A stretch of DNA of 64,000 nt from Tribonema minus (lineage: Eukaryota; Sar; Xanthophyceae; Tribonematales; Tribonemataceae): NCBI GenBank assembly GCA_017506865.1, contig JAFCMP010000023.1:1-64000 (forward strand), given 5' to 3'. Shown here piece after piece: positions 1 to 11,869 of the stretch (position 1 is its first letter; each line of letters starts with the position of its first letter). The position numbers were made by a program, and so were the translations under genes. The notes beneath the pieces were generated by a model, which saw nothing but the letters and a program-made list of their open reading frames with translations, was not told the origin of the DNA and searched no databases.

Positions 1-234
1 CCCCCCCCCCACCCCCCTTTGTCTGCTATCCTCACAACAAAGACACGCAAACACTTGTGAAAGACTTCGTCGAAAGTGCTGTTCTCGTGCCACGCTCACA
101 TGTCACCGCCGTGCAGCAATCTTGTAGCCTTCTGCTGCCCGAACGCCCACCCGCTCTCTAACACTTCCACGCATCGCATCTGCCCCCTCCACCGCCGCCG
201 CCACCGCCGGCCGCACGCGCGCGCGTGCACGCAG

Positions 235-1982
235 GTCGTGTTCGCCTGCCACGCCGACACGGCGCTGCAGCTGCTGGGCGCGTCTGCGAGCGACGCCGAG
301 AAGGACGCCCTCGGCGCCTTTGCGTTCGCGCGCAACACCACGTACGTGCACTCGGACGCCGCGCTCATGCCGCGGCGCCGCGCCGCGTGGAGCGCGTGGA
401 ACTACATGGGGGACTCTGCCGACGCAGCGGCGCGGGGCGGCGGCGGTGCCAAGCCTGTCTACGTGACCTACTGGGTGAGTCTTGCGCAGTGCGGCGCGGC
501 GCTCGGTCGCGCAGAGCTCGTGAGCTCCGCAGCGTGGCTGGTTCGTTGCTTGAGTACCTGAGTTGAAGTACGTTCAGTGTGCGAGCGCAACGCACGGCGA
601 TGCTGCGGAGGGCGAACACGCGCAGCGGCAGCAGCGCTGCGCCCTGCCTCCGTAAGCATGCTCCCAGGGGGAGGCGCTGCGGACAGACATCTGATGCGAT
701 CTCGGCCGCGTCGCACGCACGGCGGCACACTGCGCCCGCGCCGGCACACGTAACGCATGCACATTGAAATCGACACCGTCCCCCCCCCCCCCAATCCCGC
801 CCTGACGCAGCTCAACAAGCTGCAGAACCTGGACTGCCGCGACAGCGTCTTTGTGAGCCTCAACCCGTCCGCGCCGCCGGACCCCGCCAAGACGCACCGC
901 GTCATCGAGACCACGCACCCGCAGTTCACGCCCGAGGGCGAGCGCGCGCAGCGCAAGGTGGCGGCGCTCAACGGGCGGCGCGGCCTCTGGTTCTGCGGCG
1001 CGTGGATGGGCTACGGCTTCCATGAGGACGGGCTCAGGCAAGTGTCGCTGCGTTGCCCGCAGCAGCGCTCGATAACGGCGGCGGCGGCGCCCTCTGCTGC
1101 CGATGCACACACAGCCGCATGTTACGTTCCGTCTCTGACACACAGCCGCATGTTGCGTTTCGTCTCTCATACTAGCAGCGCATCGTATCGTTGCTGGTTC
1201 CTGGAGCGTACGTCAATTGCTCGCTCACCATTTTGCACGCTTCACGGCAACGGCAGTTACTCCCGCCGGTGAGCAGACTTCCACTCACTTACTCTCTGAC
1301 AAAAGCTCACGGCCGGGCAACCTACCAATGCACGACGGCGCGGGCCTGCCACTGCTGCTGCATCGCACCAGTAACAGGCATCCTAAGCGCTCACGGCTGC
1401 CCGCTCACGCGCTGTCGCCGCCGCCGCTGCTTGCGCGCTGTGCGCAGGTCCGGCCTGGAGGTCTCGAGCGCCATCACCGGCAAGCCCGTGCCGTGGGCGA
1501 CCGGCAAGCAGCTCGTGGTGCCGCAGGTGAGAACGATGCGGAGCTGCATGCCTCGCGCTAGCCAGGGGCTGCTTGATGTCGGCTCGCACTCGTGAGGCGC
1601 GTGCGCTAGTAGTCCCGCAGGTACAAAGGAGCTGCAGTGCTTGACCTAGCCGCGGCTGGTTCGATGCCGTCTTGCACTCGTGAGGCGCGAGCCTGCGCGC
1701 GTACGCATTGCTGCAAAGTCACATTCCTGGTATTCCGCGGCATTGCCGGCGGGGGCTAGGCTAGCAATTGGCGTCACGCCCATGTCGACCTCTCCAGTCA
1801 GTGACGTCCAAGTTGGGTACGAGACTGCAAGAACGCAGTTATGAGGGTAGTGTAACGTCACGAACAGAAGGTTAGAAGCAGGTTTTTGAACTTGAGTTGT
1901 AGGCTTGTCCGGCGATATGGCAACGCTCTGAAATCTCTGCACGCTCTGAAAACTCTGGATGCTCATGTTATGATGCTCATTA

Positions 1983-2022
<40 letters not shown>

Positions 2023-5000
2023 CGTTGCACGCGCTCCGACAGCCCTGCCTGCCCCGCGCCGAAACGCTCGGCAGCAGCGGCACCGGCTGGGCGTACCGAG
2101 CCATCACGGCCATCGCGTTCCGCTCCATCCGCGCGTTCCTGTCGCGCACGATACGCGTTGGGCGCCTGGTCATCACGTGCCCCGACGGGCAGCAGCTCGT
2201 GTTCGGCGAGGTGCTGCCGCGGAAGAGCAAAGTGGTGAGTGCTGCTGCGAGAGACGCTGGGGAACGGGGGTGTGTGCTGAGCGCGTGCGTGCGTGGTGCA
2301 TGGTGTGAATAATGCAGGCGGAAGCGCGTGCGCTGCATTGACGTCATTGGAAGCGCGCTCGGGCAGTGAAAAAGAGGCCCGACGTGGTGTTTGCTGCACA
2401 GCCTCTGGAGTCTAGTTGTCGATGCATGTCTCATTGTGCACATAATGCCAGCGGGTCTTCGCCCAGGCCGCGCTTCACTTCAACCTCGGCTGCACAGGCT
2501 AATTGACCGCGCACCGTCGCACTGCCCTTAGAGGCACTTCAACAAGTGCTTACTGAATCGCCGCAAGCTGTTGAGCCGCCCACCGTCCAGCCGCACAACT
2601 GCCTGCGCGCAATTCATTGACTCCATTTACTGTGTGCATGGCACTACAAGCTGCTCTGCACGCCGTTGCCACGAACCGCACCGCCGTCACCGCGCCAGCG
2701 CTCTGACGTCAGCAACGCTCCGCACGTCACCACCTACCCCACCCTCTAGCCCCCCCCCCCCCCCGCCCCCTCCCCCCCTTCACGCACCGCGCGCACCGGC
2801 AGATCCACCTTCGCGTCTTCGACTGGTGGTTCTTCGTGCGCGTCGCGCTCGAGTACGACCTCGGGCTCGCGCGCGCTTACATGGCGGGAGAGTGGGCGGT
2901 CGCGGACGACACGCGCTACGCCGACGGCCTGCGCGCGCTCTTCCTGCTCTTCGTCGACAACCGCGACGCCGAGGGCGGTGCCGCGCTCAGCGTCTCGCGC
3001 CTGCTCACCAGCTGGGGCGGCTACATGGTGAGCGCTGCTGCTGTGCGCGCAGCGTCGCGCTGCGCGTGCGCACGCGCTGGTGCTAGGACCGCGTGCGTTG
3101 TGAACTCCGGTAGTGTCTCGTAAAGTGACACTTCGCACGACAGGCCTGCACACCAGCTGGGGTGGTTACATGGTGAGCGCTGATGCGTGCGGTGTGCGCG
3201 TGCATGCGGCTGCGTCGCGCGCACGCACGCGCTGGTGCCCTGAAGGGCCCCGCGCCCATAGAAGCGACCATCACCAGTGACAGGACGCTTGACACGTGCG
3301 TTGCGAACTCCTGTAGAGTCCCGTAAAGCAGCACTTCACACGACGGGCCTGCACACACAAGCTGGGGCGGGCACAGTACATGGTGAGCTGGCGCGCGCAG
3401 CGTAGCGTGCGCGCTTGCGCTGTTACCACACGCGTTATGAACCCTGGTATAATAGGACAGCCTTGCGCATGACAGGCGCGCACGCGCCGCCGTTTTCTTG
3501 CTGTCCGTCGAGCGCGCCGTTGCCAAGGGGAGGCGCGCTGGGCACCGTGTGTCGGCCGCTGCTCCGACTTTACGCGCTTTGTCAGCAGTCGAGACATCAG
3601 AATGGCAGCACCCTGCATGTTGGACGGGGTCGTCAGCAACGCGGGGCAGGCGTTGAACGTGGCGCCAGCGGTAATGCACGCAGCAGCTGGTTCCTACACA
3701 GTGCCAACCTGTCCTGATGTGGACACTTCACTATGTATGACCAATCGCCGCCTTGGTGTGCAACGGCACTCCGTGTCGTAGCTGCTGCTGCCGCTGCTGC
3801 TGCTGCTGCTGCTGCTGCGGACCACTGGGTCACACACATACACATCATGACTTGCTCCGCCCCATCTCAGTTCTTGAGCAGGGTAGCTGCGCGCTCAGTC
3901 GCACATTTTGCGCGACGCCGTTGACCCCCCCTCCCCCACTTCCCCCCCACCCACCCCCCGCCACCGCAGCTCAACTTTGTGCGCTACCGCCTCTCCATGG
4001 ACAACTCCCTCAGCGGCTCGCGCAGCAACATTCACGCGCACTACGACCTCTCCAACGACCTCTTCACCACCTTCCTCGACGCCGAAACGCTAATGTACTC
4101 GAGCGCCATCTACGACGCCGCGCTCGCGCCCGTGCCCGCCGCGCGCCGCGAGCTCGCGCGCCCGCCGCCCGCCGCCGACGCCGCCGGCGCCGCCGCGCGC
4201 ATGGAGGCGGTGGTGGCGGCGGCGGCGGCGGCGGGCGCGGCGCCCGAGGAGTACGAGCTCGTGTTCAGGTGAGGAGTGTGAGCTGGTGTTGAGTGTGAGC
4301 TGATGTTTAGGTGAGGGGTGCGCGCATGGGAGAGAGCGCGGTGTGGTTCCGGGGGCACCTGGCGTGGGGGGTTGTGTGGCGCGGTTTCGGAGTGGCGCGG
4401 GGGTGGGGGGGGGGGGGGGAGGGGGCATGGGGGCGTGGGGTGCGAGGTGCACGATGTTGCACAGGCATCGTCAGTGAGCAAGCGGGGAGAGAGGGGAGAG
4501 AGAGAGAGGCAGAAGCAGGGACTCGAGGTTTAGCCGCGCTGCGTTGCGCGCAGCAGCGCAGGCGCACCCAATTGCCCTCAGCATGCTTCTGAGTAGGGCA
4601 TCTCATACTCAGACATCTGTGCAGATACGTCAGTGCCGAGGAAGTACCTTTGAAGTCTCCCGCCCCCCGCGGAACCTCCTGCGTCGAACGCTTCCTCACC
4701 GCGCCCCCCCCCCCTCGCCCCCTCCCCCCATGCACGCGCGGCCAGGGGCACCCTCGAGGAGGCGCAAATTCGCAAGATCGACACGCTGCTCGCGCGCGCG
4801 CGCGTGCAACGCCACCACACCCTGCTCGACATCGGCTTCGGCTGGGGCGGCGTCGCGATCCGCGCCGCGCAGACGATCGGCTGCCGCGTCTGGGGCATCA
4901 CGCTGAGCACTGAGCAAAAGGCGCTCGCGGAGGCGCGCGTGCGCGAGCGCGGCCTCGAGCACCTCATCACCTTCGAGCTCGTAGACTACAGGTGAAATGC

Positions 5001-7979
5001 GGCGGTGCGCGTAACGCAGGCGCTGCGGGCTTGAAAACGTTGTGCGCGCGTGCGCTGGCGCCGTTGGGCGCTGAGCAGAATGTACAGTAGTCACTGGCTT
5101 CTCAATCACCTCATCACCTTCGAGCTCGTAGACTGCAGGTGGGGCAGTCGCGAAGGAGGGTTGTGCGCGCAATTCAGTCGCTGTGGGTTTCGGATTACGT
5201 GAAACCGTTCGTTGAGAAGCAAAAGGTAGTCACTGGCCTGCCAAGCACCTCATCATGTTGGAGCTCGTCGACTGCAGGTGGGGCGCGGAGAGAGGGCCGT
5301 TGGTTTTTAAAAAGCATTGGTGATTGATTCGCTGAGCACTGAGCAGAAGGTACAGTGGTCACTGGCGCCCAAGCACCTCATCACCATCGAGCTCGTCAAA
5401 CTACAGGTGGGGGCGGGCGCGAAAGACGGCGGTGCGCGTGATGCAGGCGCTGTGGGTTTCGAATGTTGTGAATGCGTGCGCTGACAAGTGAGCAGAAGGC
5501 AGTCAGACACTGGCTTCCCAAGCACCTCGTCACCTTCGAGCTGGTACACTACAGGCGGGGCAGCTGCGAAAGGCCGCGGCGCGCGTGATGCAGGCGCTGC
5601 GGGTTCACAAATGTTGTGCGTGCGTGCGCAAACGCCACTGAGAGCTGAGCAGAAGGCAGTCGCTGGCTTCTCAAGCACGTCGCCACCTTTGAGCTCGTTG
5701 ACTACAGGTGGGGGCGAAGAATGGGCCGTCAGAGGCGCGAAAGGCGGCAGCGCGCATCCAGCAGACTGTGTAGGCTTCAGGTGTTTCACATGCGTGCACT
5801 CAGAGCTGAGCAGAACGCAGTCGCAGGCTTGGCGAGCACCGCATCACCTCCGAGCTCATCGACTACAGGTGGAGTAGGAGTTTGTTGAAGCTGCAGAGGC
5901 AGCGGCGGCACGTGCACTGCAGGCGCTGTGGGCCTTGAACGTGTGAATGTTCACGCGCTGGCGTTGCGGCAGAGGGCGCTCGCTGTGCAGCGCGCACGTC
6001 GCGTCCAGCCTCCTTCGGCGGCAGGCACAGGGCAACAGCGCCGTCGGAAATGGGCGAACAGAGGCCGCAGATCATACTACCAACAACAGTGTGATCGGCA
6101 GCCCTTGTAAACAGCTTTGCGTTGTGCGCTGGGGTGTGAGGAAGCAGCCGCACGAGCGTTCGCGCATGCTCAAGCAGCGGCGTGTCGACCACGCGTCGAC
6201 CACGTGGCACTTGGCACGTGACGACTACCCGCTGTGAAGCACCTCGGGCGGGCTCAGCAACGAGAACGTTTGTGCATCGGCACATGTGTCCCGTACCGGT
6301 TGCTCGTCGAGTAACAGCCGCTTGCGCTCCGCTTCGGTGGCGCCGTTCTCCCGTGACAGGGTCGCCCGCTGATGTGCGATACTAGCGGCAGTTGCGCTCA
6401 AATGTAACCGCTGTCTGACGTTGCCGCTCTCCCACGACAGGGTCTTTGCGCGGCAGCACCGTGGCGAGTTTGACCGCATTATCTCGTGCGAGATGATAGA
6501 GGCCGTCGGGCACAACTACCTGCCGAGCTACTTTGCCGCGGTGGAGGCGCTGCTCGCGCCGGGCGGCGTGTTTGTCATGGAGGTGAGCGCTGCTGCTGCT
6601 CTCAACCTCAACTCCGATGTTGCCTTCTTTCATCTTCAAGAATGGGTACTTTCAGGTCGAATTCACCTGCCCGCCGCTGCGGAGCTGGAATAAATGTGCA
6701 GTCTGAATAGGGGGCCGGCGACATCGTACTGCCATGAACCGCTGCCTCGTCGTTCAGAGCCTCGCATGTGTTGATATTGCCTCTAGTGGGTTGGCGATGT
6801 TCTGCCTGCCACGAGCTGGTGCCCCATCAAAAGCGAAGCTGGACGCAAAACGCACTGCACTTCAACAGTCAGAGCATCGATGCTGTACACTTATCTGGTC
6901 GTCGTCTCGCATTAAGAGGAAACTCAATACACTTGTACTTCAAATGTGCACGACTCAAGTGCAGCTTGCAATCTGCATGCTGAAAGGTCTCTGAGGCGTC
7001 CTTGTGTGATTTTGCCTGCGCCAGGCTGTCTTGATCTTTGCTGGCCTTCCTGGGTCTTCAACCGTCCTTTTTGTATGTGCTTGTGCCTGTGGTGTGCAGG
7101 CCATCACCACGCCGGAGAGCCGCTACAAAGAGTACCTTCGCAGCACGGACTTCATCAACACCATCATTTTCCCTGGCAGGCAAGTGACTTGCGCCGCATG
7201 GCCATGCGTGCTACAGTATGGGAAAAAACATAGAAACTGCTGCACTTGTTCCAGCGCTCGCCTGAAAGCCTTGTGACAGCTTCAAAAGGGGCGTATGCTG
7301 TGCGGTGCAGCATTTCTGTGTTGCGCCGGGGGGAAAACACGCACTATCAGCAGCAGCCTCTCTCTAGCAGGCAGAGGGTATCATCTTCATGAGCTTAAGG
7401 TAGCAGTCGCTTCCTCGTCAGTGCACGGCACACATAGTCAAAGTTTTCCCTCTATGCACAGGACAGTGTTCTATGCAGGCAAGCCCCACACTAACTTACG
7501 CACAATACGCCGTCGCGCTCACTTACTTACATACCCCCCCTCCCCCCCCCCGCGCCTTTCCCGCCGCGCGCAGCTGCTGCCCGAGCCTCACGGCGCTCAT
7601 GGACGCCATGGCCTCGCACTCGCGCCTCTCCCTCGAGGGCTACGAGAACATTGGCGTGCACTACGCCGAGACGCTGCGCGAGTGGCGCTGCCGCTTCACC
7701 GACGCGCTCCCCGCGCTGCGCGCGCGCGGCTTCGACGCCGTCTTCGCGCGCTGCTGGCACTACTACTTTGCGTACTGCGAGGCGGGCTTCGCGTCGCAGA
7801 CGGAGGGCTGCCTCATCCTCACCTTCAGCCGCCCCGGCAACGCCGCGCTGCTCGTGGACGCGGAGACGCACCGCGTTCTCGCCAAGAACGCGACCAACGC
7901 GGACGCCGCCGCGGCCGCGGCCGCGGCGCGCCGCGGCAGCGTCGGCGGCGCGCGGCGCAGCAGCAGCGTCGGGCTCTAG
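235..7979 (+). CDS. FAD-dependent amine oxidase / cyclopropane-fatty-acyl-phospholipid synthase fusion (5' partial)
   Basis: Ten exons are visible: 235-474, 811-1037, 1448-1526, 2043-2234, 2803-3027, 3970-4268, 4746-4991, 6441-6582, 7100-7179, 7574-7979; they give 711 residues in one frame. Exons 1-3 match the C-terminal part of the FAD/NAD-binding oxidase domain that plants fuse to this enzyme (LMPRRR, SAWNY, GLWFCGAW). From exon 4 on it reads as CFA synthase: HYDLSNDLF, MYSSAIYD, SAM motif LLDIGFGWGG, SCEMIEAVGH and ENIGVHY. The known reaction transfers a methylene from S-adenosylmethionine to the double bond of an unsaturated phospholipid acyl chain at the membrane. The cysteine of the bacterial YSCAYW motif is serine here, as I recall for plant forms. 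An alanine/proline-rich insert (exon 6) precedes the SAM domain. The N-terminal Rossmann part lies before the window. Introns 2 and 9 (after 1037 and 7179) begin with GC. Family is sure; exact splice points are inferred. Confidence 0.9.
1985..2021. repeat. 37-nt pure C tract before a 3' splice site
   Basis: An uninterrupted run of 37 C ends 21 nt before the AG at 2041-2042 that opens exon 4 of the CFA synthase gene. It occupies the place of the polypyrimidine tract. Shorter C-rich runs stand in the same place at 780-792, 2751-2778, 3926-3960, 4706-4730 and 7535-7551 of this gene. Confidence 0.9.
3000..3400 (+). repeat. Degenerate tandem copies of an exon end plus donor inside intron 5 of the CFA synthase gene
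   Basis: The exon end at about 3001-3027 with its GTGAGC donor recurs at about 3146-3180 and again, with small insertions, at about 3350-3393. The sequence between copies also repeats, including TGTGAACTCC and GCGAACTCC followed by GTAGnGTC. The period is roughly 150-210 bp. The real exon is taken as the first copy because it continues the open frame; the later copies are not needed for the protein. Confidence 0.75.
4900..5875 (+). repeat. Six extra degenerate copies of the exon-7 end and donor in the following intron
   Basis: The end of exon 7 (GAGCTCGTAGACTACAG, then GTG) is repeated with AG|GT or AG|GC junctions at about 5138, 5277, 5406, 5554, 5707 and 5868. Each unit also carries part of the upstream exon (GCTGAGCAnnGAGCAGAAGG, AAGCACCTCATCACC) and part of the downstream intron (GGCGGTGCGCGTGATGCAGG). 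Units are about 130-160 bp and diverged from each other. They lie inside the 1449-bp intron 4992-6440 and are not required by the protein. Confidence 0.85.
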
Positions 7980-9955
7980 ACGCGACGCTGCCGCGCAGTG
8001 CTTGTGGCGCCGTCACAATGGCGGCCCGTTGCAATACACTGGTCTGTGATGTGGGCCCAGTGGCCGCTGCAGCAGCGGCGCCAGAGTTGCGGATGGCGGC
8101 CGTGGCTCGTGGACAGGTTGCTTTAGTGGATCTCATGCGACCACCAACTGCGCCGTCGCATCATGAGGCGGCGGCGGCGGCGGTCTCGTAGAGTGACGGC
8201 GTTCGCAAAAGAGGCTTTGCGATGTGCGTCGAGGGGAGCGTGTGACGGCGCTGACGGCCTCTGTACTCGCAGTTGAGCTCGGTGCTGGCCGCGGGCGGCG
8301 CTGCTGCTGTTGGTGCACCTAGAGGCAGCGGCGCAGCGGTCGTGAAGAACGGTGCTGAGGACGGACGGCGGCACGGGCAGCGCCAAATGGCCGTTTATCA
8401 GAACGTGCTATCAGCAGCTGCTGCTGCGGTGGCACAGCGATCATACTAATCCGTAGCATGATGCAACGGCGCGTGCTGATGCGGCGCGCAGGGTGCTGAG
8501 CTGTGCTGCGGGTCTGCAGCGCAGCTGGCGTCCGCGCCGCTGTCGCCAACGGGACCCGCTGGCGTGTTTGAGCGTGCGGTCGTGCAAGGCGTGGTGTGCA
8601 GCTGGCAGCGATCAGGCGTGCTGGTTTGCTGCTACCACGTCCCCAATTCTCATTTACGTTTTTCGGCGGTGGCCGAGAGTAGGTTCAATTAGCATCTGAG
8701 TCGCACTCCTGTCGGCCATTCGGCGGACAGCACTGCAGCGGTGCTACCTTGGCATTATGGCGGTATGTCGGTCGTGCAAATGCGTGCTCCTCTGAGGTGA
8801 ACCCCCATGATTTCAGGTCGCAAGTTACGACACTTAAGGAATTGGAGTCACTTAAACCCACAGCCTTGCAGGGCTGCTGCGCACCACATGTGGTTGGCGC
8901 TTCAGTGATTAATAGCATGAGCAATGATGACATAGTGCATGCCTTGCTCGTTTCGACGTTGGTGATTTCAGCGTCGCCCGCCCCTAACCCTATGCTGCTC
9001 AGAGGCTGTGCAGCAGTGCAGCACCATGCTCCCTGCTTGTTGCTGCAAGTGCTGTGTGAGAAGCACAACAGCTAGAAGCGGTCATGTTCATGTACTGACG
9101 TGCGGTCCTGACCAGGCGATGGCTTGCAGATGGGGAATACATCAGACCGGATGCCATCCGATTAGGTAGACACACAGGCACTCTTGCTGACGCAGCAGTG
9201 CTGCTGCAGTCAACTATGTAGGTGATGCCTGGGCAGCCTTGGCTGCATGATTTGCACTCAGGGACTTCTTTGGTTCACAATTTGTGAAGCGCACGCGCAC
9301 GCGCCTGACTCTTGAAATGTGAGCAGTGCCTAGACACCACGAACCTGCAATCATTGTTGGCTTGCCATGCTTTCTGAAAGCAGTTGGAGTCTTGCTTGCG
9401 ATAATGCGCATAGTCTGTGCCCAAAGCGCCCGACGCTGTGCCAGAAGCGGGCATTGACAGCACCAGACAGCACCGACGCGCTGCGGTGTCTGGGCATGAG
9501 ACCATTGAAGCGCAGGACATCGCAGAAGCTGATGCGGCGGTCGAGAAGCTGCTCCAGTGTGGGAAGAAGAGTTGCTTTCCCACCTCTGCCACTGGCTACA
9601 TACTGCAGCCCGGGACATCGGAGCCGCTCACCTTCCAAGCGGAGCAGAGCATGCTCAATATCCGGCCCTCGTAGACATCTGACAGCCCTACAGGCACAAC
9701 AGTCAAAACTCAAATGGCACTGTACCACACAGCAAGGCCCTCCATGCTCCTCACATGAGCAGACACGGCATCTATGCGAGGTACAAGATTTGCACGTCAA
9801 TAATATGACTCATATTCTCCATAATCACCATGCATCGTCATGAAAGTTGGCAGGCCAGGTGCTGCTGGCATGCAGCAGACTCGCACACCGGTAAAGCTCC
9901 GCACACACCATATATTTGCGCCTGTGTTTACTTGACCGATTGTCTACGACCGAGG
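7980..9955. other. Intergenic stretch, no gene recognised
   Basis: Between the stop of the CFA synthase gene and the stop of the bL27 gene no ORF shows a family match or a convincing exon pattern. Part is expected to be the 3' UTRs of these two convergent genes. ORFs at 9351-9800 (-) and 9417-9674 (+) overlap in opposite directions and neither is recognisable. Confidence 0.5.
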
Positions 9956-10555
9956 CTATGCAGCTGCTTTCTCCCACCCCTGCGCGATGCGTTCGAGCCT
10001 GAGGGCTTCCGCCGCTACACGCCGCGCCGCCGTCGCCGCCAGGTGCTCCTTGCAGCGCTGCAGCCACCGCTCCTCGGTCTCCACACTGACCACCTGTCTC
10101 TTCTTGTTGTCCAAGTCGAACCGCACTCGCCCCTGCCCCAGCGCGTACAGCGTGTGGTCCTTGCCCATGCCCACCCCCGCGCCTGGACGGTAGCGCTGTC
10201 CCCTCTGGCGTATGATGATGTTGCCGCCTATGACGGCCTGTCCCCCGATCTTCTTGAGGCCCAGTCTGCGGCCTATGGAGTCCCGGCCATTGCAGGAGGA
10301 CCCCCCTGCCTTCTTGGTGGCAGTCCTCACTCCGCCCAGCAAGGTGGAGAGCACTGCAGGACGAAGAGACCAGCAGCATCGCAGTGTAGCTGCAAGTGAG
10401 CACAGTAGCTGTTCCTACAGCCATGCGTGGTGTAGTACTCTATGCGCGACCTCTGTCAACTAAACGTGCAGGCTTACAACAGACTCACCACCTCCTTGGT
10501 ACTGCTGCCGTTGCAAGAATGCACAGCACCGCACGCCTGATAGTATTGCTTGCAT
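9956..10555 (-). CDS. mrpl27: Mitochondrial large-subunit ribosomal protein bL27
   Basis: Two exons, 10555-10489 and 10353-9956, splice in phase to 154 residues. After the junction the protein reads [48 protein letters not shown] and GRVRFD, the typical bL27 core; the bacterial protein is about 85 residues. bL27 sits near the peptidyl-transferase centre and helps place tRNA. The first about 40 residues ([22 protein letters not shown]) contain Arg, Lys and hydroxyl residues but no acid, as in a mitochondrial presequence, and a C-terminal extension of about 45 residues is typical of mitochondrial forms. The start ATG at 10555 was chosen because exon 1 joins exon 2 in frame at a GTGAGT donor and CAG acceptor; no ATG precedes the core in exon 2 in its frame. 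A plastid destination is less likely but not excluded. Confidence 0.9.
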
Positions 10556-11869
10556 GACGCCTAGCGCAGCCACTCCACGCTGCCCCAATTCAAAACAAAG
10601 TGAGCCCAAAAAGTAGGCCCTGCGATGGCGGGTTGAAGTGGGTACTTGAAGTTTGGAGCATACACACAGTCTATGCCACAACGTCAACTTGAAGGTGCGT
10701 GGCAGAACGTGGCTAAATGACCATCCTACAGTTGCCTCGCAGCAGCAGCAGCAGCAACAAGCGAACAACTGCATTGCGCTGAATTGCGCAGAGTTAATCG
10801 CAGCATCACAATGGACTTACTTCCAGCAGTGTTGTGCAGGCCCACGTCGCTGAAACGGGTGCATGATCATCACCACGAAATATCACATTGCGCAACAGAC
10901 CCAAAGTCAGTACAACCCTCACACGATGAGACATGGATAGGTGGCGAGCTGATCTCTACTTTATGCACTAAGTAATACATAATCCATGTATGCCAGCCTG
11001 TCTTCAACGGACATTTCAACAGTGGCACGAGAGCATCAAGTCGCGATGGCTTTGGCTGGGTGATGATGTGACATAAGTGCACGCTGACATCGGCTGTGGA
11101 AGCCACTGCGGCTTGCTGGTGCTGCATCTCAGTGCGAGGGGCTTGCACACAAAATAAGCACATCCCCCATTACTTACAGAAGGCAGTATACTGTAGGTAC
11201 ATGGGGGGGGGGGGGGGGCAGGATCAGCCGGGATGCTCCGCATGGAGTTGGTCGAGCTTCATCAAAGGGAGCGGTGTGCCGTGTACGCTAGCGCCATTGC
11301 ATTTGTGGCAGTCCTTTTGTGACAGCCCATGGACACTGTCAAGGCATCAGCCTTGCAGTCGCAGGGGCATCGCGTGTCGTGTGCGCCGACTTCTTGAATC
11401 ACCATCTTTGCTTTGTTTTCGAGTTGTTGACCGTATCAGAATCAAAATGGGTAATTCGCGGAACAGCCCAATCAGGCTTTGGAAAGTGCACGCGCACTGC
11501 GCAGTGGATTTGAATCAGCGAAGACACACTGACGGTACCGTGCAGCAAATGGCATTGCAGACGCTGGGCATTGGCAAGTGCGTACTGCGCTGGTGTATCT
11601 GTGTGCCCGCCAAGAGCATCATGGGGCAGCTACACGTAAACATATGAGCAGCTTGTTAGCACTTCAAAGCTGCGGTAGTGTGTCTGCTGGCCGCTGCATC
11701 TGCCAACTAGCAAGCGCAATTCACACTTGCACAATCGCACTTGGCACGCTGCGCTTGCACTCGCACAACACTCCTCTCTCAATATCAGTACTGACCAGCA
11801 TGACTCTCTTTTCCGTCAAGCCCACCGGCAATGCGTTTGGCCCGTCGGCACCTTGGCAACTTGTAGCAG

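Noticed and set aside
4900-5875. Possible CRISPR-like or satellite array
   Set aside because: Units are degenerate, include exon sequence and have no conserved short repeat with unique spacers; eukaryotic context.
9351-9800. Cys-rich minus ORF of 149 codons
   Set aside because: The cysteines do not fit a known zinc-binding spacing, and an opposite ORF overlaps it. No splice or homology support.
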